A stretch of 64,000 nt of DNA, from the NCBI RefSeq assembly GCF_900112575.1, contig NZ_FOMH01000011.1:186001-250000 (forward strand), in the 5' to 3' direction. A program made the translations under genes and the position numbers. The DNA is from Flavobacterium phragmitis. Its GTDB lineage: Bacteria; Bacteroidota; Bacteroidia; Flavobacteriales; Flavobacteriaceae. Positions 8,114-16,443 of this stretch are shown here, one piece after another. The notes below the pieces were generated by a model. The model searched no databases. It was not told the DNA's origin and was given only the letters and a program-made list of their open reading frames with translations. Within the stretch, counting starts at the first letter, position 1. Every line of letters begins with the position of its first letter.

Positions 8114-9106
8114 TTATTCTTTATCTAATTTGTATTTAGCTAAATCCATTCCGAAAGTTAAATTCTTCACTGCAACAAGTTCATCAAGTTCAGTTAAAGA
8201 TTTTTTACCGAAATTACGGAATTTCATTAGGTCATTTTTATTGAAAGATACTAAATCACCAAGTGTATCAACTTCAGCCGCTTTCAAGCAATTTAATGCT
8301 CTCACAGATAAATCCATATCAACAAGCTTAGTTTTAAGCAGTTGTCTCATATGCAATGACTCTTCATCATACGATTCTGTTTGTGCAATTTCGTCAGCCT
8401 CAAGTGTAATTCTTTCATCAGAGAATAACATGAAATGGTGAATTAAAACTTTAGCAGCTTCAGTAAGAGCATCTTTAGGATTGATAGATCCATCAGTTTT
8501 GATTTCAAAAACTAATTTTTCGTAATCCGTCTTTTGCTCAACACGGAAATTTTCGATTGCATATTTTACATTTTTTACCGGAGTAAAAATAGAATCTGTA
8601 AAAATCGTTCCAATTGCAGCATTCTGTTTTTTGTTCTCTTCAGCAGGCACGTATCCTCTACCTTTTTCGATTGTTAAATCGAAATTCAATTTGATTTTAG
8701 AATCTAAGTTACAGATAACAAGGTCTGGATTTAGAACTTGGAAACCTGAAATAAATTTTTGAAAATCACCTGCTGTTAATTGATCTTTACCAGAAACAGA
8801 AATAGTAACTGATTCATTATCGATATCTTCAATTTGACGTTTGAAACGTACTTGTTTTAGATTAAGGATAATTTCGGTAACATCTTCAACAACACCTGAA
8901 ATAGTAGAAAACTCATGATCTACACCTTCGATACGAACAGATGTAATTGCATAACCTTCTAATGCTGAAAGCAAAACTCTTCTAAGTGCATTACCAACTG
9001 TCAATCCGTAACCAGGTTCTAAAGGTCTAAACTCAAATTTACCTTCAAAATCGGTTGAATCGATCATGATAACTTTATCGGGCTTTTGAAAATTAAATAT
9101 TGCCAT
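8114..9106 (-). CDS. rpoA: RNA polymerase alpha subunit
   Basis: The 330-aa alpha subunit nucleates RNA polymerase assembly and contacts upstream DNA and activators. The N-terminal dimerisation domain (FEFRPLEPGYGLTVGNALRR) spans about residues 1-230. The C-terminal helix-hairpin-helix domain carries LSVRALNCLKAAEVDTLGDL and FRNFGKKSLTELDEL at about 250-320. It lies in the usual alpha-operon place between rpsD (21 bp upstream) and rplQ. Confidence 0.99.
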   Translation of the reverse strand: MAIFNFQKPDKVIMIDSTDFEGKFEFRPLEPGYGLTVGNALRRVLLSALEGYAITSVRIEGVDHEFSTISGVVEDVTEIILNLKQVRFKRQIEDIDNESVTISVSGKDQLTAGDFQKFISGFQVLNPDLVICNLDSKIKLNFDLTIEKGRGYVPAEENKKQNAAIGTIFTDSIFTPVKNVKYAIENFRVEQKTDYEKLVFEIKTDGSINPKDALTEAAKVLIHHFMLFSDERITLEADEIAQTESYDEESLHMRQLLKTKLVDMDLSVRALNCLKAAEVDTLGDLVSFNKNDLMKFRNFGKKSLTELDELVAVKNLTFGMDLAKYKLDKE

Positions 9107-9127
9107 AAATTTCGACTAAGTCAATTA

Positions 9128-9733
9128 TTATTTGTTGTACAACTCTACGATTAATTGTTCTTTAATGTTTTCTGGAATTTGAAGTCTCGCAGGTACAGAA
9201 ACGAAAGTTCCTTCTTTAAGATCATTGTTCCAAGTAATCCATTCATAAACATGACTTGAATTTGATAAAGAACGTTCGATAGCTTCTAGAGATTTAGATT
9301 TTTCACGAACTGCAACTTTATCACCAGGCTTAAGGTGGTAAGAAGGAATATTAACAACCTCTCCATTTACAGTAATGTGTCTGTGAGAAACGATTTGACG
9401 CGCACCTCTTCTAGATGGAGCAATTCCCATTCTAAAAACAACATTATCTAATCTTGCTTCGCATAATTGTAATAAAACTTCACCAGTTACTCCTTTTGTA
9501 GCTGATGCTTTTTCGAATAAATTTCTGAATTGTTTTTCTAAAATTCCATAAGAATATTTAGCTTTTTGCTTTTCCATTAATTGAACAGCGTACTCAGATT
9601 TTTTTCCTCTTTTTTTAGCCATCCCGTGTTGTCCAGGTGGGTAATTTCTTTTTTCGAAAGATTTATCATCTCCGAAGATTGCCTCGCCAAATTTACGAGC
9701 GATTTTGGTTTTAGGACCAGTATATCTTGCCAT
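9128..9733 (-). CDS. rpsD: 30S ribosomal protein S4
   Basis: A primary 16S rRNA-binding protein of 201 aa. The start [20 protein letters not shown] and the S4 RNA-binding domain with [20 protein letters not shown] are intact. The Cys-rich zinc motif of some S4 proteins is absent, so this is the zinc-free form. The 92-bp gap from rpsK is unusually wide for this operon and holds a hairpin (see 9749-9802), which might be a site for S4 feedback control. Confidence 0.98.
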
Positions 9734-9748
9734 TTTAAAAAAAATTTT

Positions 9749-9802
9749 AAGGTAGAAATTATGAATTCAGGTCTAATCCTTCGATAATCTATGTTCTACC
9801 TT
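9749..9802 (-). promoter_or_regulatory. hairpin in the rpsK-rpsD spacer
   Basis: Arms AAGGTAGAA (9749-9757) and TTCTACCTT (9794-9802) are perfectly complementary across a 36-nt loop, upstream of rpsD. No T-run follows. A translational operator or RNA-processing site is possible but unproven. Confidence 0.35.
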
Positions 9803-9825
9803 GTTTATACTATAAAAATAAAAAA

Positions 9826-10209
9826 TTAAACTCTACGTCTTTTTGGAGGACGACATCCGTTGTGTGGCATTGGAGTAACATCAATAATTTCAGTAACTTC
9901 AATTCCACCGTTATGAATAGAACGGATAGCAGACTCACGTCCGTTACCTGGTCCTTTTACATAAACTTTCACTTTTTTAAGTCCTGCCTCAAGTGCTACT
10001 TTAGCGCAATCTTCTGCTGCCATTTGAGCTGCATAAGGAGTGTTCTTTTTAGAACCTCTGAAACCCATTTTACCAGCTGAAGACCAAGAGATAACTTCAC
10101 CTTTCTTATTAGTCAAAGAAATAATAATGTTATTAAAAGTGGCAGAAATATGAGCCTCACCCGTTGATTCAACGATAACTTTACGTTTTTTTGCAGTTGC
10201 TTTAGCCAT
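9826..10209 (-). CDS. rpsK: 30S ribosomal protein S11
   Basis: Platform protein of the small subunit, 127 aa. GEAHISATFNNIIISLTNKKG and the C-terminal HNGCRPPKRRRV are typical. The gene follows rpsM after 8 bp, the normal alpha-operon order, with N-terminal basic residues (AKATAKKRKVIVES). Confidence 0.98.
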   Translation of the reverse strand: MAKATAKKRKVIVESTGEAHISATFNNIIISLTNKKGEVISWSSAGKMGFRGSKKNTPYAAQMAAEDCAKVALEAGLKKVKVYVKGPGNGRESAIRSIHNGGIEVTEIIDVTPMPHNGCRPPKRRRV

Positions 10210-10217
10210 ATTACTTA

Positions 10218-10592
10218 TTATTTAGTTGCTTTTTTCTTGTTAGCAACAGTTTTTCTTTTACCTTTTCTTGTTCTTGAGTTGTTTTTAGTTCTTTGCCCTC
10301 TTAATGGAAGACCAGATCTATGACGAATACCTCTGTAACATCCAATATCCATTAAACGTTTAATGTTTAAAGAAATTTCAGAACGTAATTCACCTTCAAT
10401 TTTGTAAAATGAAACAGCTTCACGAATTGCTCCGATCTCATCATCATTCCAATCTTGAACTTTTTTATCTTGGCTAACTTGAGCTTTTTCTAAAATCTCA
10501 ATAGCTCTACTTTTTCCTAATCCGAAGATGTAGGTAAGTGCGATAACACCTCTTTTGTTTTTTGGGATATCTACCCCTGCTATTCTTGCCAT
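10218..10592 (-). CDS. rpsM: 30S ribosomal protein S13
   Basis: Head protein of the small subunit, contacting the P-site tRNA and the L5 bridge; 124 aa. It starts MARIAGVDIPKNKRGVIALT and ends in a basic tail with RHRSGLPLRGQRTKNNSRTR. Only 2 bp separate it from rpmJ upstream, which suggests translational coupling. Confidence 0.98.
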   Translation of the reverse strand: MARIAGVDIPKNKRGVIALTYIFGLGKSRAIEILEKAQVSQDKKVQDWNDDEIGAIREAVSFYKIEGELRSEISLNIKRLMDIGCYRGIRHRSGLPLRGQRTKNNSRTRKGKRKTVANKKKATK

Positions 10593-10594
10593 AA

Positions 10595-10711
10595 TTATCC
10601 TTGTCTTTGTTTAAATCTAGGATTCTTTTTGTTTATTACGTACAGTCTCCCTTTTCTACGCACGATAATGCACTCGGCACTTCTCTTTTTTACTGATGCT
10701 CTAACTTTCAT
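10595..10711 (-). CDS. rpmJ: 50S ribosomal protein L36 (zinc-free form)
   Basis: A 38-codon gene between infA and rpsM. It starts MKVRASVKKRSAECIIVRRK and ends NPRFKQRQG, clearly L36. The usual zinc ligands (Cys, Cys, Cys, His) are reduced to one Cys at residue 14, so this is a C-minus, zinc-independent L36. It lies 12 bp after infA and 2 bp before rpsM. Confidence 0.95.
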   Translation of the reverse strand: MKVRASVKKRSAECIIVRRKGRLYVINKKNPRFKQRQG

Positions 10712-10723
10712 AGTGAATATCCT

Positions 10724-10939
10724 TTAATATCGATAAGTAATTCTTGCTTTTGACAAATCGTAAGGACTCATTTCTAGTTTCACTTTATCACCAGGTAATA
10801 ACTTGATGTAATGCATTCGCATTTTTCCAGAAATATGAGCAATTACAATATGTCCATTTTCTAACTCCACACGGAACATCGCATTTGATAATGCTTCAAT
10901 GATTGATCCGTCTTGTTCTATTGCTGATTGTTTTGCCAT
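10724..10939 (-). CDS. infA: Translation initiation factor IF-1
   Basis: A 71-aa S1/OB-fold protein that binds the A site of the 30S subunit during initiation. MAKQSAIEQDGSIIEALSNA and HISGKMRMHYIKLLPGDKV are the family's conserved blocks. It follows secY by 7 bp with no map or adk gene between them, a shorter arrangement than in many bacteria. Confidence 0.98.
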   Translation of the reverse strand: MAKQSAIEQDGSIIEALSNAMFRVELENGHIVIAHISGKMRMHYIKLLPGDKVKLEMSPYDLSKARITYRY

Positions 10940-10946
10940 AAATATA

Positions 10947-12293
10947 TTAAGCTACCGCTTTTCTATTTTTACCAGTCTTCATTAAACCATCATAATGTTT
11001 GTTTAACAAGTATGAGTTGATTTGTTGAATAGTATCTATTGCAACACCAACCATAATTATTAATGAGGTACCTCCAAAAAACATTGCCCAAGATTGTTGT
11101 ACATCCATAATACTTACAACAATAGCTGGGAACACAGCAATCAAAGCAAGGAATAAAGATCCTGGGAAAGTTATTAAAGACATCACTTTATCTAAGAAAT
11201 CTGAAGTTTCAGCTCCTGGACGAACTCCTGGAATAAAACCACCGCTTCTCTTTAAATCATCAGCCATTTTGTTAGTAGGTACAGTGATTGCAGTATAAAA
11301 GAATGTAAATACAATAATTAAAGTTGCAAAAACAAAATTATACCAGAAACCAAACATATTACTAAATGCACCAACAATAGATTGTGATGTATCTGATTTA
11401 GACAATCCGGCTACAGCCGCAGGAATAAACATAATTGCCTGAGCAAAAATAATTGGCATAACTCCAGAAGCATTAAGCTTAAGAGGAATCCATTGTCTAT
11501 TACCTCCTGCCAAATCTTGCTCATAATCTCCAGTTGTTGTACGACGAGCGTACTGTACTGGGATTCTACGTACTGCCATTGTAAGCAATACACAAGAAAT
11601 GATAACTAATAACCACACAATAATTTCAATAACTAATAACATTGGACCTCCATTGTTATTGGTAACACGAGTTGTAAACTCTTGGATAAAAGCTTGTGGT
11701 AAACGAGCTAAAATTCCAACCATAATTAACAATGAAATACCATTTCCAATACCTTTATCTGTAATTTTCTCACCAAGCCACATAGCAAAAATAGTACCTG
11801 TAACTAAAATGATAACAGACGAGAACAAAAATTCAGGAGAATTAAAGCCTAGCAAAAATGCATTACTAGGCAATGTTCTGTATAAATTATAGATATAAGT
11901 TGGACCTTGAACCAATGTGATAGCGATTGTCAACCAACGAGTGATTTGATTAATCTTTTTTCTACCACTTTCCCCATCATTTTGAAGCTTTTGTAAATAT
12001 GGAATCGCAATTCCCATCAACTGAACGACAATAGACGCAGAAATATAAGGCATGATACCTAAGGCAAAAACTGAAGCCTTAGAGAAAGCACCCCCGGTGA
12101 ACATGTCTAAGATAGATCCTAGACCATTTTTAGTTTGTCCCGCTAAACCAGTCAATTGCGTTGCGTCAATTCCAGGAAGCGTAACGTGTGCTCCAAAACG
12201 ATATACTAAAAGCAATCCTAATGTAATTAAGATTCTATTCTTTAGTTCTTCGATTTTCCAAACATTACTTATTGATTCAATAAATTTCTTCAT
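10947..12293 (-). CDS. secY: Protein translocase channel subunit SecY
   Basis: The pore-forming subunit of the SecYEG inner-membrane translocon; 448 aa with about ten membrane segments. The N-terminus (WKIEELKNRILITLGLLLVY), the plug-region glycine-rich stretch, and the cytosolic loop GGFIPGVRPGAETSDFLDKV with its conserved PG residues are all visible. It is co-transcribed with the spc-type ribosomal genes, after rplO. Confidence 0.98.
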   Translation of the reverse strand: MKKFIESISNVWKIEELKNRILITLGLLLVYRFGAHVTLPGIDATQLTGLAGQTKNGLGSILDMFTGGAFSKASVFALGIMPYISASIVVQLMGIAIPYLQKLQNDGESGRKKINQITRWLTIAITLVQGPTYIYNLYRTLPSNAFLLGFNSPEFLFSSVIILVTGTIFAMWLGEKITDKGIGNGISLLIMVGILARLPQAFIQEFTTRVTNNNGGPMLLVIEIIVWLLVIISCVLLTMAVRRIPVQYARRTTTGDYEQDLAGGNRQWIPLKLNASGVMPIIFAQAIMFIPAAVAGLSKSDTSQSIVGAFSNMFGFWYNFVFATLIIVFTFFYTAITVPTNKMADDLKRSGGFIPGVRPGAETSDFLDKVMSLITFPGSLFLALIAVFPAIVVSIMDVQQSWAMFFGGTSLIIMVGVAIDTIQQINSYLLNKHYDGLMKTGKNRKAVA

Positions 12294-12306
12294 CTTAATA
12301 GATAAG

Positions 12307-12759
12307 TTATATAGTTACAGCTTCTCCTCCTGCAGCTTCAATAGCCGCTTTTGCAGTAGCAGTAAATTTGTGGGCAGTTACTTTTAATTTTGCTTTCAAT
12401 TCTCCTCTACCTAAAATCTTAACGATTTCATTTTTAGAAGCTAGACGATTTGCTACGAAATCTGTCATAGAAACAGAATCAGTAATTACACCGTTATCAA
12501 CTAATAATTGAAGAGTATCTAAATTAACACCTTCGTATTCTTTACGATTGATGTTTTTGAAACCAAACTTAGGTACACGTCTTTGAAGTGGCATTTGACC
12601 TCCTTCAAAACCAATCTTCTTAGAATAACCAGAACGAGATTTAGCCCCTTTGTGTCCACGTGCAGCAGTACCACCTTTTCCAGAACCTTCTCCTCTACCT
12701 AATCTTTTGTTTTGATTGTGTGTAGATCCCTCAGCAGGTTGTAAGTTACTTAAATTCAT
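12307..12759 (-). CDS. rplO: 50S ribosomal protein L15
   Basis: A late-assembly large-subunit protein of 150 aa. The Gly/Arg/Lys-rich N-terminal extension (RLGRGEGSGKGGTAARGHKG) threads into 23S rRNA. The gene stands 11 bp after rpmD and 13 bp before secY, the standard spc order. Confidence 0.98.
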   Translation of the reverse strand: MNLSNLQPAEGSTHNQNKRLGRGEGSGKGGTAARGHKGAKSRSGYSKKIGFEGGQMPLQRRVPKFGFKNINRKEYEGVNLDTLQLLVDNGVITDSVSMTDFVANRLASKNEIVKILGRGELKAKLKVTAHKFTATAKAAIEAAGGEAVTI

Positions 12760-12770
12760 AACAGTATTTG

Positions 12771-12953
12771 TTATTTAGCTTCTTCTACAGAAACTAAGTG
12801 TTTAACTTTGTTTATCATCCCAAGGATAGCAGGATTTGACTCATGCTCCACAACTTGTCCAATTTTACGTAGACCTAAAGCTTCCAACCCTCTCTTTTGA
12901 GAAAGAGGACAGTTGATTTTGCTTCTTACTTGTTTTACTAATAATTTAGCCAT
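12771..12953 (-). CDS. rpmD: 50S ribosomal protein L30
   Basis: A small 60-aa large-subunit protein. KLLVKQVRSKINCPLSQKRG and LGLRKIGQVVEHE match the L30 family. It lies between rpsE and rplO with 11-12 bp spacers. Confidence 0.97.
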   Translation of the reverse strand: MAKLLVKQVRSKINCPLSQKRGLEALGLRKIGQVVEHESNPAILGMINKVKHLVSVEEAK

Positions 12954-12965
12954 AATTTCCTTGAA

Positions 12966-13487
12966 TTAACCTTTAAAAACTTTCTCTAAAGAAACACCTC
13001 TTTGTTTTGCAACAGTGTGAGCGCTTCTCATTTGCAATAAAGCATCAAAAGTTGCTTTTACTACGTTATGTGGATTTGATGATCCTTGAGATTTAGATAA
13101 TACATCGTGAATACCTACTGACTCAAGAACTGAACGAACAGCACCGCCAGCAATAACTCCAGTACCATGAGACGCTGGAATTAAGAATACACGTGCACCA
13201 CCAAATTTACCTTTTTGTTCGTGAGGAACAGATTGTCCATTTAAAGGAATTCTAACTAAATTTTTCTTAGCATCTTCCACTGCTTTCGCAATTGCTTCAG
13301 AAACATCTTTAGATTTTCCTAATCCGTGACCAACTACTCCATTTTCATCACCTACAACTACAATAGCAGAAAAACCGAAAGCTCTACCTCCTTTTGTAAC
13401 TTTAGTAACACGATTTACACTAACCAGACGATCTTTAAGTTCAAGACCGCTAGGTTTTACCAATTCTACATTTTTGTATTTAGACAT
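12966..13487 (-). CDS. rpsE: 30S ribosomal protein S5
   Basis: S5 contributes to decoding accuracy and to the mRNA entry channel. The 173-aa protein has the double-stranded RNA-binding-like N-terminal domain (LKDRLVSVNRVTKVTKGGRA) and the C-terminal domain with PASHGTGVIAGGAVRSVLE. It lies 6 bp after rplR. Confidence 0.98.
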   Translation of the reverse strand: MSKYKNVELVKPSGLELKDRLVSVNRVTKVTKGGRAFGFSAIVVVGDENGVVGHGLGKSKDVSEAIAKAVEDAKKNLVRIPLNGQSVPHEQKGKFGGARVFLIPASHGTGVIAGGAVRSVLESVGIHDVLSKSQGSSNPHNVVKATFDALLQMRSAHTVAKQRGVSLEKVFKG

Positions 13488-13493
13488 AATATA

Positions 13494-13844
13494 TTAGAAT
13501 TTAAGTCCAGCAGCTCTTGCGCCTTCCGCTAATGATTTAATACGACCGTGATATAAATATCCACCTCTATCAAAAGTGATGGTATCAATCCCAGCTTTTA
13601 ACGCTTTCTCTGCAACTAATTTTCCAACAGCAGCAGCTACTTCAACGTTAGTACCTTTTCCTATTTCTTTTTCTCTTGAAGATGCAGCTAATATAGTAAC
13701 TCCATTTACATCATCAATGATTTGAGCGTAAATTTCTTTATTACTTCTAAAAACAGAAAGTCTAGGTCTAGCAGCAGAACCACTAACCGATTTTCTAATT
13801 CTGAATTTAATTCTCTGTCTTCTTTCAGATTTTGTTAATGACAT
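13494..13844 (-). CDS. rplR: 50S ribosomal protein L18
   Basis: A 5S rRNA-binding protein, 116 aa. RRQRIKFRIRKSVSGSAARP, LSVFRSNKEIYAQIID and the C-terminal FDRGGYLYHGRIKSLAEGAR are characteristic. It lies in the spc-type order rplF-rplR-rpsE. Confidence 0.98.
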   Translation of the reverse strand: MSLTKSERRQRIKFRIRKSVSGSAARPRLSVFRSNKEIYAQIIDDVNGVTILAASSREKEIGKGTNVEVAAAVGKLVAEKALKAGIDTITFDRGGYLYHGRIKSLAEGARAAGLKF

Positions 13845-13855
13845 AATCTTATATT

Positions 13856-14398
13856 TTAAGCTGATTTACCTGCTTTTCTTCTTAATACTTCACCCACAAA
13901 TTTAACACCTTTTCCTTTATAAGGCTCTGGCTTACGGAAACTTCTGATTTTCGCAGCAACTTGACCTAAAAGTTGTTTATCAAATGATGTTAATTTTACG
14001 ATTGGGTTCTTACCTTTTTCAGATACTGTTTCCAAAGATACTTCAGGAGCAATCTCTAAAACAATATTGTGAGAATATCCAAGAGCTAAATCTAATTTTT
14101 GACCTTGGTTTGAAGCTCTATAACCAACTCCAACTAATTCTAGTTCTTTTGTGAAACCTTCAGAAACACCAACAACCATATTACTGATCAAAGATCTGAA
14201 TAATCCGTGTTTTGCTCTGTGGTCTTTATGATCAGACGATCTTTCAACTAAAACTTGATCGCCTTCAACAGTTACATTTACGTCCGAAAACTCTTGAACT
14301 AGTTGACCTCTTTTTCCTTTTACTGTAATAATACCGTCTTTAACTTCTACAGTTACACCAGCAGGGATTACAATTGGGCTTTTACCTATTCTTGACAT
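13856..14398 (-). CDS. rplF: 50S ribosomal protein L6
   Basis: A 180-aa two-domain protein near the factor-binding site. MSRIGKSPIVIPAGVTVEV at the start and the C-terminal signature RKPEPYKGKGVKFVGEVLRR are intact. It follows rpsH after 18 bp. Confidence 0.98.
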   Translation of the reverse strand: MSRIGKSPIVIPAGVTVEVKDGIITVKGKRGQLVQEFSDVNVTVEGDQVLVERSSDHKDHRAKHGLFRSLISNMVVGVSEGFTKELELVGVGYRASNQGQKLDLALGYSHNIVLEIAPEVSLETVSEKGKNPIVKLTSFDKQLLGQVAAKIRSFRKPEPYKGKGVKFVGEVLRRKAGKSA

Positions 14399-14416
14399 CT
14401 TTTCTAGTGTTTAAAA

Positions 14417-14815
14417 TTAGTATACGTAACAAATTACTTCACCACCTACATTTAATTGCTTCGCTTGTTTTCCAGTCATCAAACCTTTTGATGTAGAAAC
14501 AATAGCAATTCCTAATCCGTTAAGGATTCTAGGTAATTTGGCAGCACCTGCGTACTTACGTAAACCAGGTTTACTAATTCTTTGGATATCTTTGATTACA
14601 GGCTCTTTAGTATCTTTATCATACTTTAAAGCAATTTTGATAGAACCTTGAACCGTGTTCTGCTCAAATTTGTAACTTAAGATGTAACCTTGATCAAATA
14701 AGATCTTAGTTATCTCTTTTTTAAGATTAGATGCTGGAATTTCAACAACTTTGTGGTTTGCAGCCACAGCGTTACGAACTCTAGTCAAATAATCTGCAAT
14801 AGGATCTGTATACAT
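14417..14815 (-). CDS. rpsH: 30S ribosomal protein S8
   Basis: A primary binder of 16S rRNA helix 21, 132 aa from the ATG at 14815 (MYTDPIADYLTRVRNAVAAN). A longer in-frame reading to 14851 runs back through the leader hairpin and has no family support. The C-terminal KGLMTGKQAKQLNVGGEVIC matches. In E. coli, S8 represses its operon by binding mRNA. Here a 104-bp spacer with a promoter and a strong hairpin precedes the gene, unlike the 2-19-bp spacers of its neighbours. Confidence 0.97.
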   Translation of the reverse strand: MYTDPIADYLTRVRNAVAANHKVVEIPASNLKKEITKILFDQGYILSYKFEQNTVQGSIKIALKYDKDTKEPVIKDIQRISKPGLRKYAGAAKLPRILNGLGIAIVSTSKGLMTGKQAKQLNVGGEVICYVY

Positions 14816-14839
14816 ATGTATTTGATTGCGATTATGGTT

Positions 14840-14863
14840 TTCGGGAGACACCCGTCTCCCGAA
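14840..14863 (-). promoter_or_regulatory. strong hairpin in the rpsH leader
   Basis: Perfect 10-bp GC-rich stem TTCGGGAGAC / GTCTCCCGAA with a 4-nt loop, about 25 nt upstream of the rpsH ATG. No T-run follows in minus reading, so an intrinsic terminator is unlikely. It could be a translational operator or stabilising structure. Confidence 0.55.
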
Positions 14864-14895
14864 CCTTTAATCAATTAAAATTATTTTTTGGTCTG

Positions 14896-14927
14896 CAAAA
14901 GTAATAACTTATTGCGAGATTACCAAG
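14896..14927 (-). promoter_or_regulatory. internal promoter upstream of rpsH (TTG-N20-TAnnTTTGC)
   Basis: In minus reading, TTG at 14927-14925 lies 20 bp before TACTTTTGC (14904-14896). The upstream box falls inside the 3-prime end of rpsN. Both boxes and spacing match the other promoters in this window. Confidence 0.6.
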
Positions 14928-15189
14928 ACGCCTTTTTTACACCAGGAATTAATCCATTATTAGCCATTTCACGAAAAGTTACACGTGAAATACCAAATTG
15001 ACGAATATAACCTCTTGGTCTACCTGTTAATTTACAACGATTGTGTAAACGAACTGGTGAAGCATTTTTAGGCAATCTTTGTAAGCCTTCATAATCTCCA
15101 GCTTCTAATAAAGCTTTTCTTTTTTCAGCATACTTAGCTACCGTTTTCTCTCTTTTCACCTCACGGGCTTTCATTGATTCTTTAGCCAT
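14920..15189 (-). CDS. rpsN: 30S ribosomal protein S14 (zinc-free form)
   Basis: An 89-aa S14. MAKESMKAREVKREKTVAKY and RCKLTGRPRGYIRQFGISR are typical. It has the longer C-minus type, with a single Cys instead of the four zinc ligands of the short form. It lies 3 bp after rplE. Its last bases hold the upstream box of the internal rpsH promoter. Confidence 0.97.
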   Translation of the reverse strand: MAKESMKAREVKREKTVAKYAEKRKALLEAGDYEGLQRLPKNASPVRLHNRCKLTGRPRGYIRQFGISRVTFREMANNGLIPGVKKASW

Positions 15190-15192
15190 GTC

Positions 15193-15744
15193 TTAATTCT
15201 TTTTAAAAGGTAATCCTAATTCAGCCAATAATGACTTTGCTTCCTTGTCTGTTTTTGCAGTAGTAACAAAAGTAATATCCATTCCTGAAATTTTGTTTAC
15301 TTTGTCAATATCAATTTCTGGGAAAATGATTTGCTCTAAAACTCCAAGATTGTAGTTACCTCTTCCGTCGAATCCAGTAGCTTTAATACCACCAAAATCT
15401 CTAACACGTGGTAAAGCAGAAGTAATAAGTCTATCTAAAAACTCATACATTCTTTCTCCACGCAAAGTAACTTTTGCTCCAATAGGCATTCCTTTTCTCA
15501 ATTTAAAAGACGCAACGTCTTTTTTAGAGATTGTAGAAACTGCTTTTTGTCCAGTGATCTTTGTCAACTCATCAACTGCATAGTCAATAAGTTTTTTATC
15601 AGATACAGCTGCACCAACTCCACGGCTCAAAACGATTTTTTCAAGTTTTGGAACTTGCATTACGTTTGTATATCCGAACTCTTCTTTAAGAGCAGCAATT
15701 ACTCTACTCTTATATTCTTCTTTTAGTCTAGGTGTATATGCCAT
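15193..15744 (-). CDS. rplE: 50S ribosomal protein L5
   Basis: A 5S rRNA-binding protein of the central protuberance, 183 aa. VMQVPKLEKIVLSRGVGAAV and the C-terminal DIDKVNKISGMDITFVTTAK segment match L5. It lies 2 bp after rplX. Confidence 0.98.
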   Translation of the reverse strand: MAYTPRLKEEYKSRVIAALKEEFGYTNVMQVPKLEKIVLSRGVGAAVSDKKLIDYAVDELTKITGQKAVSTISKKDVASFKLRKGMPIGAKVTLRGERMYEFLDRLITSALPRVRDFGGIKATGFDGRGNYNLGVLEQIIFPEIDIDKVNKISGMDITFVTTAKTDKEAKSLLAELGLPFKKN

Positions 15745-15746
15745 TA

Positions 15747-16061
15747 CTATAGTACTTGATTAGATTTTTTTGAAAATCTTACTTTCTTATCTCCTTCTAC
15801 TCTAATACCTACTCTAGTTGTTTCCTTAGTTTTAGGATCAATTAAAGCAATGTTAGAAATTTGAATAGAAGCCTCTTTCTTAACGATACCACCTTGAGGG
15901 TTTTTAGCACTTGGTTTAGTGTGTTTTGAAACCAAGTTCACACCTTCAACTATCGCTTTGTTTTTTTCACGGTAAACACGTAAAACTTTACCTTCAGCAC
16001 CTTTATGGTCTCCGGCAATAACTCTTACGATATCTCCTGATTTTATTTTTAGCTTTATCAT
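15747..16061 (-). CDS. rplX: 50S ribosomal protein L24
   Basis: An assembly-initiator protein of 104 aa with a KOW motif near the N-terminus (IKSGDIVRVIAGDHKGAEGK). It lies between rplN (11 bp) and rplE (2 bp). Confidence 0.98.
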   Translation of the reverse strand: MIKLKIKSGDIVRVIAGDHKGAEGKVLRVYREKNKAIVEGVNLVSKHTKPSAKNPQGGIVKKEASIQISNIALIDPKTKETTRVGIRVEGDKKVRFSKKSNQVL

Positions 16062-16072
16062 CTTAAAACGAA

Positions 16073-16441
16073 TTAAAGCACTTCTGGTGCTAATGATACA
16101 ATTTTCATGAATTGTTTTTCACGAAGTTCTCTTGCTACCGGACCAAAAACACGAGTTCCTCTCATTTCCCCTGCAGCGTTCAAAAGAACACATGCATTGT
16201 CATCGAAACGGATATAAGAACCATCAGCTCTTCTCACTTCTTTTTTAGTACGTACAACAACTGCAGTTGAAACAGCTCCTTTTTTCACGTTTCCGTTTGG
16301 AGTTGCATCTTTGATAGAAACCACAATTTTGTCACCAACAGAGGCATATCTTCTTTTAGTACCTCCTAAAACACGAATAGTTAAAACTTCTTTAGCTCCC
16401 GTGTTATCTGCTACTTTTAGTCTTGATTCTTGTTGTACCAT
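16073..16441 (-). CDS. rplN: 50S ribosomal protein L14
   Basis: 122 aa; contacts 16S rRNA in an intersubunit bridge. MVQQESRLKVADNTGAKEVL and the C-terminal GTRVFGPVARELREKQFMKI are diagnostic. It lies 2 bp after rpsQ. Confidence 0.98.
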   Translation of the reverse strand: MVQQESRLKVADNTGAKEVLTIRVLGGTKRRYASVGDKIVVSIKDATPNGNVKKGAVSTAVVVRTKKEVRRADGSYIRFDDNACVLLNAAGEMRGTRVFGPVARELREKQFMKIVSLAPEVL

Positions 16442-16443
16442 AA

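Noticed and set aside
8025..8441. A 138-aa plus-strand ORF over rpoA
   Set aside because: Serine-rich low-complexity shadow of the rpoA C-terminal domain.
14816..14851. N-terminal extension of S8
   Set aside because: It is a reading through the leader hairpin; the family start is the ATG at 14815.
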